Shown here: positions 23,256 through 32,629 of the stretch, one piece after another
Layout: each line of letters opens with the position of its first letter
Position numbering within the stretch: the stretch's first letter is position 1
Origin: Acidobacteriota bacterium
Lineage (GTDB): Bacteria > Acidobacteriota > Blastocatellia > Pyrinomonadales > Pyrinomonadaceae
Assembly (NCBI GenBank): GCA_019639135.1
Contig: JAHBSL010000011.1
Coordinates: 1-64,000, forward strand
Direction of reading: 5' to 3'
Length of the DNA: 64,000 nucleotides
Notes under the pieces: generated by a model
Databases searched by the model: none
What the model saw: the letters and a program-made list of their open reading frames with translations, nothing else
What the model was told of the DNA's origin: nothing
Made by a program: the position numbers and the translations under genes

Positions 23256-25049
23256 ATGAAAAGGCTTCTTTTGTTCATATTGCTTTCTTTTTTTGCGGTT
23301 CCGGCCGCGGCACAGGACGTCCCCGCCGGCTTCGATCTTTCGAACTACGGCGTGACGATCTCTCCCGACAAACGCGTCATCGTTGTGCTTGCAACTATCG
23401 AGGCGGCTAGGACGACCGACGAAAAGGGCGATCCGGCTCCGGTCTTTCGGACACCGCTTTCAGCCGCTGGCACTAAATTTCGCGATCAATTGACGAGCGA
23501 CCTTGCCGCAACGCCGGCCGAGCTTCGCCAGCGTATCGCAAATTTCCTGCTCCGCTACAAACGTACGCGGCCGAACGCCACCGATGCCGAACTCGTCGCT
23601 CCTTTCATCTCGATGGCCTATTCGCTTTCGAATGTGCCGGACCTTGCCGACCCGGTCGTTACCATCGACCTGCCGGGCCAGCTTCTTGATGTACTCGATT
23701 TCGCCCCGATCGTCCGCGATTTCTATCGCCGCTCAAGCATCTCGGCGAATTTGGACGAGTATTACCGGGAGTATCAGAAAGCCTCTGATACGACACTTCG
23801 CTCGACCGCCCGCGAGATGGTCAGCGAATTGCTTTTCTATCTCAAGACCCGTCCGCAGCTTGTTATCGAAGATAAGGTCAAGACCGAAACCCAGAGGAGC
23901 CGCTCAAGCCGGACACGAATTCAAACCGTTGAAACTCGAACGCGCGAACGCCGGTTCGTTATCGTCCCCGAAATGCTCTCGCCCGTCGGCACGGTCAACT
24001 TCGTCAATGTGAAGGACGAGTATTACGCGATCATTCCGCCGGACTCCGACCTGAGCTTTTCGGAGGTCCGCCGGGCATTTCTTCAGTTCGTAATTGACCC
24101 GATCCTTCTTCGCAACGCGAACGAGATCGTCTCGATCCGTGATCAGGTAAAGACACTTCTCGATGCCCGGCGAAAGGAGCGAAGCGATATCTCGCCTGAT
24201 GTTTTCCTCGCCGTTTCGCGATCGCTGGTCGCCGCCGTTGATGCAAAGCAATTTGAGAATGAGCGGACGCAAGCTGCCGCGGCTGAGGCTCGAAGACGCA
24301 TCGACCAGCTCAAGACGGACGATGAGAAGCGGGCGGTTGCCGCCGAGTTCGAAAAACTCAAGGCCGAGTTTGCCGATGAGACTGCTCTCCGGCTCTCGGA
24401 GGAATACGAGAACGGCGCGGTTCTCGCGTTTCACTTTGCCGACCAGCTAAAGGGCGTTGAGAACTCAGATTTCGATATCGCCGCATCGACCGCCGAGATG
24501 ATCCTCGCCTTCAATGCCGAACGCGAGGCCGGCCGGCTTGCTCAGGCCGCCAATGCCCGCAGGCGTGCTCTTGCTCTCCGCGAAACGCGTAGGACGGCCC
24601 CGGCGGCGAACACGCTTACCGTAGAAAATCCGGTGACGACCAAACTGCGTGCTATCGACGAGGCGATCCGTGCCCGCCGTTTGACCGAGGCGGAACGTGA
24701 TCTCAAGGCTTTGCTTCAGGGCAACGCCGAAGACGCCCGCATCTATTACAACCTCGGCCGCGTAGCCGGACTTGCGGCAGCGGGGCTTGAGGACCAGGAG
24801 CAGCTTGCCGCAAAACTGCTTGAGGCAAAGGTGGCTTACGAGAACGTTATCCGCATTGCAAAGGTCCAGCGGATCGATACAGCACTCGTATCGCTAACCT
24901 ATGTCGCGCTCGGCCGCATCTATGAGTTCTACGACGAAAAAGGCATGGCGATCGGGCTTTATGATCAGGCGATCAAGCTCGGTCCGGTCGCGGGCGGCGG
25001 CCACGACGAAGCGATGGCGGCGAAACAGCGGCTGATCAAACAGCCATAG
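23256..25049 (+). CDS. Exported TPR-containing protein of unknown function
   Basis: The 597-aa protein starts with a signal peptide (MKRLLLFILLSFFAVPAAAQ) at the ATG 23256, preceded by CAGG. The middle is helical and charged, including a probable coiled-coil segment (about residues 335-385, with ARRRIDQLKTDDEKRAVAAE). The C-terminal 130 residues look like tetratricopeptide pairs (AERDLKALLQGNAEDARIYYN and YDEKGMAIGLYDQAIKLGPV). It is likely periplasmic and used for protein-protein contacts. Era starts 49 nt later on the same strand, so co-expression is possible. I do not recognise the family. Confidence 0.78.
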   Translation: MKRLLLFILLSFFAVPAAAQDVPAGFDLSNYGVTISPDKRVIVVLATIEAARTTDEKGDPAPVFRTPLSAAGTKFRDQLTSDLAATPAELRQRIANFLLRYKRTRPNATDAELVAPFISMAYSLSNVPDLADPVVTIDLPGQLLDVLDFAPIVRDFYRRSSISANLDEYYREYQKASDTTLRSTAREMVSELLFYLKTRPQLVIEDKVKTETQRSRSSRTRIQTVETRTRERRFVIVPEMLSPVGTVNFVNVKDEYYAIIPPDSDLSFSEVRRAFLQFVIDPILLRNANEIVSIRDQVKTLLDARRKERSDISPDVFLAVSRSLVAAVDAKQFENERTQAAAAEARRRIDQLKTDDEKRAVAAEFEKLKAEFADETALRLSEEYENGAVLAFHFADQLKGVENSDFDIAASTAEMILAFNAEREAGRLAQAANARRRALALRETRRTAPAANTLTVENPVTTKLRAIDEAIRARRLTEAERDLKALLQGNAEDARIYYNLGRVAGLAAAGLEDQEQLAAKLLEAKVAYENVIRIAKVQRIDTALVSLTYVALGRIYEFYDEKGMAIGLYDQAIKLGPVAGGGHDEAMAAKQRLIKQP

Positions 25050-25098
25050 ACTCGAATTGTTCTTAGGTGATTCCCCGCACTGCCGACAAACTTACCAA

Positions 25099-25998
25099 AT
25101 GACTGAAATTGCCTACCGCAGCGGATTTGTCGGCCTCGTCGGCCGCCCGAACGCCGGCAAATCCACACTGCTCAATTACCTCGTCGGTGAAAAGATCGCC
25201 GCCGTATCCAATAAACCTCAGACAACACGTTACAAGATCCGCGGCATCGTCTCGCGGCCCGAAAGCCAGATAGTTTTCATCGATACGCCGGGCGTCCACA
25301 AACCCGGCTACCTTCTAAACCGCCGAATGATGGCAGCGGTCGAGGACGCAGTTCTCTCGGTCGATGTCGTCGTGCTTATCCGCGATGCAAATGTCTCGAC
25401 CGGCAACGGCGACCGCTTCGTGCTCGACCTCGTAAAACGCTCGGGCAAGCCCGCCATTCTGCTCCTGAACAAGATCGATAAACTGCGGGCGAAAGAAACG
25501 CTTCTCCCGCTCATAGACTTTTACCGGAACGAGCACGACTTCGCCGCGATCATTCCAGCCTCAGCCCTGAAAGGCGAGGCAGTCGAAACTTTACTCGTCG
25601 CCATCGAGGAACATCTGCCCGAGGGCGAGCCGCTCTTTGACGAAGATGATCTTACCGATCAGCCGATGCGGATGATCGTCGCCGAAATGGTCCGCGAAAA
25701 GATCCTCGCCTCGACCGGTGAGGAGATCCCGTATGTGACCGCTGTCGTGACGGAAAAGTGGGATGAGACCGACCCGGAAAAGCCGATCATCCACTGCGCC
25801 ATCTTCGTGGAGCGGCCGTCGCAGAAAGGCATCATCATCGGAAAGGGCGGAGCCAAGTTAAAGGCTATTGGGACGGCCGCCCGTGCTGATATCGAGAAAC
25901 TTCTCGGTCGGCACATCCACCTTCAGCTTTTCGTCAAGGTGGTCGAAGATTGGCGAAACAAGGAGCGTGAACTTAACGAAATGGGGGTCAGCGAATGA
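25099..25998 (+). CDS. era: GTPase Era
   Basis: This 299-aa ribosome-assembly GTPase binds the 3' end of 16S rRNA. The GTPase domain shows G1 GRPNAGKST (about residues 14-22), G2 in KPQTTR, G3 DTPGVH and G4 NKID, each typical of Era. The C-terminal KH domain contains the GKGGAKLKAIG-type RNA-binding turn (IIIGKGGAKLKAIGTAAR). The ATG at 25099 gives the usual Era N-terminus. It overlaps prmA by four nucleotides (ATGA), so the two translation-related genes are coupled. Confidence 0.96.
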   Translation: MTEIAYRSGFVGLVGRPNAGKSTLLNYLVGEKIAAVSNKPQTTRYKIRGIVSRPESQIVFIDTPGVHKPGYLLNRRMMAAVEDAVLSVDVVVLIRDANVSTGNGDRFVLDLVKRSGKPAILLLNKIDKLRAKETLLPLIDFYRNEHDFAAIIPASALKGEAVETLLVAIEEHLPEGEPLFDEDDLTDQPMRMIVAEMVREKILASTGEEIPYVTAVVTEKWDETDPEKPIIHCAIFVERPSQKGIIIGKGGAKLKAIGTAARADIEKLLGRHIHLQLFVKVVEDWRNKERELNEMGVSE

Positions 25999-26894
25999 CC
26001 GATCAACAACAGCAGCCGAATGAGTGGTTCGCTCTTGAGTTAGTCGCGGCGAGCGATGCCGCCGAAGCCATCGAGTTCGCGATGAACGAGCTTGAATGCC
26101 TCGGTTCAGAGATCAACAGCCTTCGCAAGAAACCGGGCGAGGACCTGACCATTTCAGGCTATTTCGAGCAAGAGATCGATGATGAAACGGTCGCGGAAGC
26201 GATCGGTTATGCCCTTGAGGTTTACGGCCTATCGCCGGAAAACGTCCGCGGCCGAAGCTGGCGGAGGATCGGCAAAACCGATTGGCTCTACGATTGGAAA
26301 AAGCACTGGAAGCCAACGACGATCGGAAGCTTTGTCGTCTCGCCACCGTGGGAAACAGTCAATGATACTGATCGGCACGTCATCCTCATCGAGCCGAACA
26401 TGGCGTTCGGCACTGGAACGCACGCGACCACTCAGCTTTGCCTTGAGGCCATAGGCGAACTCTATCTCCCGGGCGAGACGCTGCTCGATGTCGGCACCGG
26501 CACCGGGATTCTTGCCATCGGGGCCGCCCTGATGAACGCGGCTGAGGAACGCGAAATGCCGCGGCTTACCGGCTGCGACCTGGACGCCGGCTCGATCGAC
26601 ATTGCACGCGAAAATGCCGAACTTAACGAGGTCGGCGGCACCATTGATTTTTACGTCGGCAGCATCGCCGAAGATACCGAACCCTCAGATCTCGTTGTCG
26701 CGAACCTCACGATCGACGTCATCAAGCCCTTGCTTGATATTCTGCTCGCCAAAGCGAAGCGGATCTTGATGCTTTCGGGTGTTCTTGTTGAGCAAAGGGA
26801 AGAGCTTGTAAGCGAACTCGAAAAGCGTGGCATCACGGAAGCTGAGATTCGCACTTCGGGCGAATGGATCGCCGCGATCATCCGCAAAGACTAG
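25995..26894 (+). CDS. prmA: Ribosomal protein L11 methyltransferase
   Basis: The 299-aa S-adenosylmethionine-dependent enzyme trimethylates ribosomal protein L11. The N-terminal substrate domain (residues 1-110, with SEINSLRKKPGEDL and DWLYDWKKHWKP) precedes the methyltransferase core. The core shows PNMAFGTGTHATTQLCLEA and the SAM motif LLDVGTGTGILAIGAALM (about residues 160-177), then VVANLTIDVIKPLL. It overlaps era by 4 nt at its start and the convergent YCF48-like gene by 4 nt at its end. Confidence 0.95.
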   Translation: MTDQQQQPNEWFALELVAASDAAEAIEFAMNELECLGSEINSLRKKPGEDLTISGYFEQEIDDETVAEAIGYALEVYGLSPENVRGRSWRRIGKTDWLYDWKKHWKPTTIGSFVVSPPWETVNDTDRHVILIEPNMAFGTGTHATTQLCLEAIGELYLPGETLLDVGTGTGILAIGAALMNAAEEREMPRLTGCDLDAGSIDIARENAELNEVGGTIDFYVGSIAEDTEPSDLVVANLTIDVIKPLLDILLAKAKRILMLSGVLVEQREELVSELEKRGITEAEIRTSGEWIAAIIRKD

Positions 26895-28885
26895 GGCTCG
26901 GCCGGCCGTCGAGCGGGCTCGATGTCGCCGTCGTCGGTGACAGGTACAAGCGGCTGCCGAAGCACCGGCCGCGTCCGCGTGCCGTCGCGAAGGATCGGCG
27001 GCACTCGAGGTGACTGAAGCCCCGAAGGCGACAAGTTCTCCGTCCGCTTCAGGATCGCTCCGCCGCTTCCGCCGACCCAGAGATTGCGGCCGCCGCGAAA
27101 TACCACCGCCTGGAGCAGCTTGTTCGTCATACCCTGCTGCGTTTCCCAAGTCCGTCCGCCATCGCTCGTAACAACGACCGCTCCATTCTCGCCCACCGCT
27201 ATCGCCGACCGCGATGCAAAGGCCGTAACTGCGAAAAGACTTACTTCGATCGGCGTTTCCTCGCTCCGCCAGCTCAGTCCGCCGTCTTCCGTTACGAGGA
27301 TCGCCCCACGCGAACCGACGATCACGCCGTTCTTTTCGTCGGCAAAGCTGACCGAGTTAAGGCTCTCGCGGAGGTTTGTTTTGAATGGCGACCAGGTCTC
27401 GCCGCCATCCTGCGTTACGAGCACCGTGCCGCGGTCGCCGACCGCCACGCCGACGCGTTCGTTGATGAAATCCACGTCCTCAAGCCATGCCCGCGTCCCG
27501 GTTTCGATGCGTTCCCAGTAGGCTCCCGCCGAGGTTGTCCGTATCACTGTACCGTCCGCTCCGACCGCAAAGCCGACACGCTCATTTACGAAGACAACGC
27601 CGAAGAGGTCCGCATTGGTCCCGGCAACGCCCGGGCCCCAGCTCGCCCCGCCGTTGATCGTCCGAACGATCGTGCCTTTATCGCCGACCACCCAGCCGCG
27701 AAGCCCGTCATAGAAGAAGACCGAGTGCAGGTTTTCGGCCGTTCCCGAATAGACCGGGAACCACCGCTCGCCGCCATCGTTTGTCAGCCAGAGTCGGCCG
27801 CGTGAGCCGACCGCAATGCCGACTCGGTCATCAAGAAAAAAGAGGTCGTTTACGTCGTCGCGGCCGCCCTCGGAAAGCCGCTGCCAGCTATAGCCGCCGT
27901 CGTCTGTGCGGATGATCAGCCCGTTCTCACCGACGGCCCATCCGGTGAAACGATCGGCCATATGGATCGAGCCGAGCCGCGGATCAGTGCGGACCGTAAA
28001 GGGCAGCCACGTCCGGCCGCCATCGCCGGTCAACCAGACGGCACCGTTCGCATCGGTCACCGAGCCGTGCTTTCCATCCGAAAAACATACCGAGAGCATG
28101 TCGGCACGCGAATATGCGTTCACGCGTTCCCATGTAGCTCCGGCATCCGTAGTCCGGGCAATGCAGCCCGAACGCCCGATCGCAACCGCTTCCTTTTCGC
28201 CAAGCACTGCAACAGCGGTGGCGGCAAGTTGACCGCATGGCCGCGAGGTGGTCCACGCCGCTCCACCATCAGAAGTGAAGTGAACATTGCCCTCGCCCGA
28301 AACCGCCGCCGCGGACGCTTCACCAAACGAAGAGACAGCGATCAATTGCTCGGCGGTCTTTGTATAGGCCGGTTGCCACGTCTGTCCGCCATCCGCCGAA
28401 CGGAGGATAGCTCCGTTACTCCCGACAGCCCAGCCGAACCGAAGCCCGTCACCGGAAAATGAGACGTCGTAGAAATGCTCGCGGCTATCGTGCCGCGATG
28501 GGCGCCAGTCGTTGCCCGAGTTCTCAGTAAAAAAGATCGTCCCGCGGGCACCGACAACGACCGCCTGCCGAGCGTCGCGGGCGAAGACGCCGTTGAGTAC
28601 CGCATCGTCCGAACCGACCGATGCCGACCAGGAAAAGCCGCCGTCGCGGGTGCGGAGGATCGTCCGGTTCGGCCCGACGGCATAGCCGGTCAGCTTATCG
28701 CCAGCGAAATGGATCGCGGTGAGTTGATTACCCTGCGGCAACGGATTTTGCCAGACCCAGCCGCGAGCCGAGACCTGGCCCAAAGCCGATGCAGCGTAAA
28801 GAATAAGAACGGAAATGCAGAAAAGCGACGCCGAAAAACGCTGTACAAAGAGTGGTAATGAGATGCGTTCTGCGGGGGTCATCAA
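26891..28885 (-). CDS. Secreted YCF48-like beta-propeller protein
   Basis: The 664-aa protein has a signal peptide (SLFCISVLILYAASALGQ). About thirteen tandem repeats of roughly 45 residues then form YCF48/BNR-type propeller blades. Each blade carries GWAVGxxGxIxRTxDGGxxW-like cores, for example GYAVGPNRTILRTRDGGFSW, GWAVGSNGAILRSADGGQTW and GWVVGDKGTIVRTINGG. YCF48 in chloroplasts and cyanobacteria assists photosystem II assembly. Bacterial relatives outside phototrophs have no assigned role. The C-terminus is Pro/Arg-rich. It would act outside the cytoplasm. It is the last gene of a minus-strand group that begins with the SbcC-like ATPase, 35 nt downstream of rnhA. Confidence 0.85.
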   Translation of the reverse strand: MMTPAERISLPLFVQRFSASLFCISVLILYAASALGQVSARGWVWQNPLPQGNQLTAIHFAGDKLTGYAVGPNRTILRTRDGGFSWSASVGSDDAVLNGVFARDARQAVVVGARGTIFFTENSGNDWRPSRHDSREHFYDVSFSGDGLRFGWAVGSNGAILRSADGGQTWQPAYTKTAEQLIAVSSFGEASAAAVSGEGNVHFTSDGGAAWTTSRPCGQLAATAVAVLGEKEAVAIGRSGCIARTTDAGATWERVNAYSRADMLSVCFSDGKHGSVTDANGAVWLTGDGGRTWLPFTVRTDPRLGSIHMADRFTGWAVGENGLIIRTDDGGYSWQRLSEGGRDDVNDLFFLDDRVGIAVGSRGRLWLTNDGGERWFPVYSGTAENLHSVFFYDGLRGWVVGDKGTIVRTINGGASWGPGVAGTNADLFGVVFVNERVGFAVGADGTVIRTTSAGAYWERIETGTRAWLEDVDFINERVGVAVGDRGTVLVTQDGGETWSPFKTNLRESLNSVSFADEKNGVIVGSRGAILVTEDGGLSWRSEETPIEVSLFAVTAFASRSAIAVGENGAVVVTSDGGRTWETQQGMTNKLLQAVVFRGGRNLWVGGSGGAILKRTENLSPSGLQSPRVPPILRDGTRTRPVLRQPLVPVTDDGDIEPARRPAEP

Positions 28886-28920
28886 TTAAACGGAAGGCAG
28901 GCACAGACGGGCCGGTAAGG

Positions 28921-29379
28921 CTAGATCTCTATAACTCCAAGCTCGGCGACAAGCTCGTCAAGAACATCCTCTTCTACCCTTCCCGACCTCGCGATCGCTC
29001 GTGCGGCGGTGTCGGCCACTTCCTGCACCTCGTGGCCGGCGTGGCCCTTTATCCATTGCCATTCTATATCGTGGCGGGCCGCCGCCTGGTCGAGCCGCCG
29101 CCACCAATCCTGATTGGTCTTTCGTTTCCATGTGCCGCCCATCGTCTCGATAACATAACGTGAATCAGAGAACAGCCGGACCTTGCACGGCTCCGACAAA
29201 TTTTCAAGCCCGAGCGCCGCCGCGGCTATCTCAGACTGCTGATTCGTGGCGTTGCCCAGATACTCGCCAAAAGCCTTCCAATAGCCCTTGAACCCCAAAA
29301 CGGCCACCGCCGCGGCCCGTGGGTTTCCCTTCCCGTTGCCGAGGCTCGAGCCATCGCAGACTATTGTTACTTCTTTCAT
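28921..29379 (-). CDS. rnhA: Ribonuclease HI
   Basis: The 152-aa enzyme cuts RNA in RNA-DNA hybrids. The four catalytic acids are visible: Asp9 in IVCDGSS, Glu about residue 49 in NQQSEIAAA, Asp about 71 in LFSDSRYVI and the late Asp in EVADTAA. WKRKTNQDWW matches the substrate-handle region. The family normally reads TDGSC where this protein reads CDGSS. It follows the SbcC-like ATPase by 15 nt on the same strand, an arrangement that suggests joint expression of two nucleic-acid-processing functions. Confidence 0.93.
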   Translation of the reverse strand: MKEVTIVCDGSSLGNGKGNPRAAAVAVLGFKGYWKAFGEYLGNATNQQSEIAAAALGLENLSEPCKVRLFSDSRYVIETMGGTWKRKTNQDWWRRLDQAAARHDIEWQWIKGHAGHEVQEVADTAARAIARSGRVEEDVLDELVAELGVIEI

Positions 29380-29394
29380 TTAATCTGCCGCAGA

Positions 29395-32040
29395 CTATCT
29401 CTCGACCCTTATCTCGTGGTCCAAATACCCTTCGAACGTATCATCATGCGAGATGACAAAAAGCTGGTCGAAGTGTGTGATCTGCCCGATCTGCATGGCG
29501 AGGTTCTCCCGCCGCTCGGCGTCCATATTGGTCGTCGGCTCGTCAAAAAAGGCGATGCGGATATCGGACAATTGCTTTAGCAAAGCAAGCCGGACGGCGA
29601 GCGCCGCCGCCATCTGCTCGCCGCCCGAGAGGCTGACGAACGGCCGTTCGTGGCCGCCCTCTTCAACATAGATGCCGTAGTCCTCGCCCCAGCGAAGCGT
29701 CCGCTCGGCATTTCCGCCAACCTCGCGAAAGATGCGGTTCGCCTCGGCCGAGACGTGGAAAACATAGTTGCGAGCGACGAGCGGTGCGGCTTCCTTTAGA
29801 GTATCGCGGATGAAGACCGTCGTTTCAAGTATTTTCTCATGCCGCTCCCTTTCCTGAAGTTCGGCAGAAAGCTCTTTCCGGATCGCGGCAAGTCTTTCGC
29901 TTTCGGCCCTTAGTGCGGCAAGCCGCTTGTCGGCGGTCTCAAGCCGGACATCGGCGGCCGCTATCTCCCGCTGAGTGCTGCCTAGTTCCTCACCTGCGGC
30001 CTTATGTGCCTCGCGGTCGTAGGCACGGTCCGCCTCTTCAAACGCCATCAAAGCCGCTGCCGAACGCTCGGCGATTTTTTCCAGTTCTACTGTCGCATCG
30101 CGAAATACGCTTTCGAGCCGCGGCAGGTCCTTCGCCGCCTGTTCGAATGTAATGAACGTCCGATAAGCATCTCCGGTCGCATCGCGTTCGGCCGCAACGG
30201 ACTTGAGATCATCATCGAGCTTTAGAAAGTCGTCGAGCTGCTCGACGAGAAGTTTCCTCTCGCTTTCCAGCCGTTCAGTGTTTTTCTCGATCTCGGTGAT
30301 CCTCGCCCGCACTTCCGCCTCGCGGGCGAGCAACGCCTCAAGCGGCCGGATGCGCGAACGCGGGTCGCTAAGCTGATCGAGCCTGGCTTCGATCTCGATC
30401 ACCTTTGCCTCCGCAGCAGGAAGTTGCTCAAGCTTCGACTTTAGCTCGTCGTGCTCACCGCGAAGCCGAACGCCTTCTTCCTTGACCTCCTCGAAACGCC
30501 GTTCGAGCGTCGGCACCTGGACGGCAAAGCGCTCGGCCGCCTTTGCCTTTGTAAGGCCCGCCCGAAGCTCCGTCCGCTCGCGGCTGAGGCGGTCCATCGA
30601 GCTTCGAAGCTCGGCAAACTGATCGACTAGAAAGCCGTCGAGCGTCTGCCCCGGCTTTAGGTTCAAGCACTTTTCGCTCAGGATAGGGCACAGGCCATTC
30701 TTTATCTCCGCCTGAAACTTCTCGTCGCGTTCGAGTTCGGCATTGAGCCGGGCGAGCTCGGCCGTGATCTCCGCATCGCGTGCCTCAAGTGCGGCGGCGT
30801 TCTCGGCACCCGCAGCCTCGGCACGAGCCTTATCGAGTTCGTTCTTTGCATTCGTGAACGAGTCCCGCAAACGACGGAGCCTCTCCTCGGCAGCCTCGAC
30901 TTGTTTTGAAATTGCCCGCAGTCCCGAGAGTTCCTCGCGGGCGGCGGCAAGCTCCTTCTCGAAGCCGCTCTGCTCCTCCGCCTTTGGCCTTAGTTCGGAA
31001 AGCTCGCGGTGTGCGTTCTCTATCGACTCTATCTCCGCCCGCGTGTGGCGTTCCTCGATCCTGATCGAGGCTTCGGCGGCCTCGACCTTTGCGAGTTGCG
31101 CCATTAGCCCATCGCGAATGCCGCGTGCGCGTTCAAGCTCGGCCAGCCGTTTAAGCGCCGCGGTGTGCTTTGCTGAGTCTTCGCGGACGTCATCCAATCT
31201 TGCCGCCGATTCGCGAGCTCGTTCAAACTCGGCTTCGGCCTGTTTAAGGATCAGTTCGGCCCTGCTTCGTTCTGTTTCGGCTGTCTCTTGTTCCTTCGCC
31301 GCCTTTTCGTAGCGGTTCTTCGCCTCTTCGAACTCGGCAACACGCTTCTTCACGCCCTCTTCCTTTCGCCGCAGATCGTCGATCTGATGTTTCAGTTCGC
31401 CTAGCAAGGCCTCCGTTGCCGCTAGTTCTTCGGCAACCGCCTCGGCCCGGGCAAGCTCGCCCTCGAACCGCGAGGCCTTGCTGTTGATCTCTCCAATGCG
31501 TGACTCGACAAACCGTTGCGTCTTGATAAGTTCCTCCGCCCCACGGCGGTATTCCTCGACCTTGAGCAGGACGTCGAATGTCCGCTTTCGCTCCGCGGCG
31601 GTCGCGAGGAAGATCGCAGTAAATGTCCCTTGCGGAACCCCTATCGCGTGCTTGTAAAGCATCTCAAGGTCCGTTCCGGGTTCCACGGCCAAGTGCTTTC
31701 TCAGGAATCTGCTGACGTCCTCTTTCTTTTCGGCGATGCGGGTTTCAAGCTGAGGATCATAGACATAATAGCCCGTTCCGGTGTCGCGATAGATCACATA
31801 CTCGCGCTCATCGAGCCCGCTTTCGATGGTAACGCGGGCATTGCCTTTCTTCGCTCCGCGACTGACAAAGTCGTCCTTTTTGTAATCAAGAACATCGAAA
31901 AGGACCCATGCCGCGGCCTCGATCAGCGTCGTCTTTCCGGCACCGTTCTCGCCGGAAATGGCGGTCGTCCCGCGCTCGAAATCGAACGTGGCTTCGCGGT
32001 GCGACTTGATGTTTTCGAGTTGTATCCGCTTTATATGCAT
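29395..32040 (-). CDS. sbcC: SbcC/Rad50-like SMC-family ATPase
   Basis: The 881-aa protein has split ABC ATPase halves at both ends: Walker A SGENGAGKTTLIEA (about residues 29-42) at the N-terminus, and signature FVSLSGGEQMAAALAVRLAL with Walker B IAFFDEPTTNMD at the C-terminus. A coiled coil of about 570 residues separates them. Mid-coil lies a hook CPILSEKC (CX6C) where Rad50/SbcC normally has CPxC. Length is shorter than E. coli SbcC (1048 aa). Such proteins work with an SbcD/Mre11 nuclease on DNA ends and hairpins, but no sbcD is found within the window. It could act with RNase HI, which follows at 15 nt. Confidence 0.88.
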   Translation of the reverse strand: MHIKRIQLENIKSHREATFDFERGTTAISGENGAGKTTLIEAAAWVLFDVLDYKKDDFVSRGAKKGNARVTIESGLDEREYVIYRDTGTGYYVYDPQLETRIAEKKEDVSRFLRKHLAVEPGTDLEMLYKHAIGVPQGTFTAIFLATAAERKRTFDVLLKVEEYRRGAEELIKTQRFVESRIGEINSKASRFEGELARAEAVAEELAATEALLGELKHQIDDLRRKEEGVKKRVAEFEEAKNRYEKAAKEQETAETERSRAELILKQAEAEFERARESAARLDDVREDSAKHTAALKRLAELERARGIRDGLMAQLAKVEAAEASIRIEERHTRAEIESIENAHRELSELRPKAEEQSGFEKELAAAREELSGLRAISKQVEAAEERLRRLRDSFTNAKNELDKARAEAAGAENAAALEARDAEITAELARLNAELERDEKFQAEIKNGLCPILSEKCLNLKPGQTLDGFLVDQFAELRSSMDRLSRERTELRAGLTKAKAAERFAVQVPTLERRFEEVKEEGVRLRGEHDELKSKLEQLPAAEAKVIEIEARLDQLSDPRSRIRPLEALLAREAEVRARITEIEKNTERLESERKLLVEQLDDFLKLDDDLKSVAAERDATGDAYRTFITFEQAAKDLPRLESVFRDATVELEKIAERSAAALMAFEEADRAYDREAHKAAGEELGSTQREIAAADVRLETADKRLAALRAESERLAAIRKELSAELQERERHEKILETTVFIRDTLKEAAPLVARNYVFHVSAEANRIFREVGGNAERTLRWGEDYGIYVEEGGHERPFVSLSGGEQMAAALAVRLALLKQLSDIRIAFFDEPTTNMDAERRENLAMQIGQITHFDQLFVISHDDTFEGYLDHEIRVER

Positions 32041-32332
32041 CAGTTAGTCGAACATTGGCCCGTACGTTCAGGTGCCGAATGTCGTTTCTCGCCGGTCTTT
32101 CGATTCTACGCGAATCCGTGGCGAATTCGAAAACACGGTGAATATCATAGTAAGCTCTAGTCGTCCGGTCGGTAATAACACGGTCCGGTCGAATACGAAC
32201 CGGAGCCGAGCATTACTTTTCGAACGCGGATCGGGCGGATGTTTCGGATTCTAACGGATTCAGATCCGGCCTTTTCCGTACCATCCGCAGGATCTGCTTT
32301 CAAATGATCGTGAGAACTTCAAAAATGTCTCT
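32041..32332. other. Intergenic region between divergent genes, 292 bp
   Basis: This region must carry promoters for the SbcC-like gene (minus) and the 98-aa gene (plus). I see no convincing -35/-10 pair. A direct repeat of GTCCGGTCG occurs at about 32163 and 32183, spaced 20 nt, and could be a regulator site. No RNA gene was recognised. Confidence 0.5.
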
Positions 32333-32629
32333 ATGAAAATATCACCCGGAGAAGCAGTCATTGCGGTCTTGCACACGCCGAGAGAAAAGTTGTTTGGCAT
32401 CCTCGACGAAATTTCGGCGGCAGGCATTTCGCTGCGGGCGATCGAGCTAAGCTATTTCGACGATTGGATCCGCTCGATCGCCGAGGGCGAACAATATCTG
32501 CCAATGAGCGATTACTTCATCCCGATGTGGCGGGTCGAGCGCGTCGCACGCGACGAAGGCAGCGAGGGTGCCCCTTCGCTTGCTGAGCTTTTTGAGAAAA
32601 GGATCGGGAAGAATCTTGGCGAGTTCTAG
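32333..32629 (+). CDS. Conserved hypothetical protein, 98 aa
   Basis: This small soluble acidic protein (98 aa) has a beta-alpha-beta look: KISPGEAVIAVLHTPREKLF, then GISLRAIELSYFDDWIRSI, then FIPMWRVERVARDEG. I do not recognise the family, and there is no signal peptide or metal motif. Its start has little ribosome-site signal. It is transcribed divergently from the SbcC-like gene and converges with the DUF4097-like gene, overlapping its stop by 4 nt. A regulatory or scaffolding role cannot be excluded. Confidence 0.65.
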   Translation: MKISPGEAVIAVLHTPREKLFGILDEISAAGISLRAIELSYFDDWIRSIAEGEQYLPMSDYFIPMWRVERVARDEGSEGAPSLAELFEKRIGKNLGEF

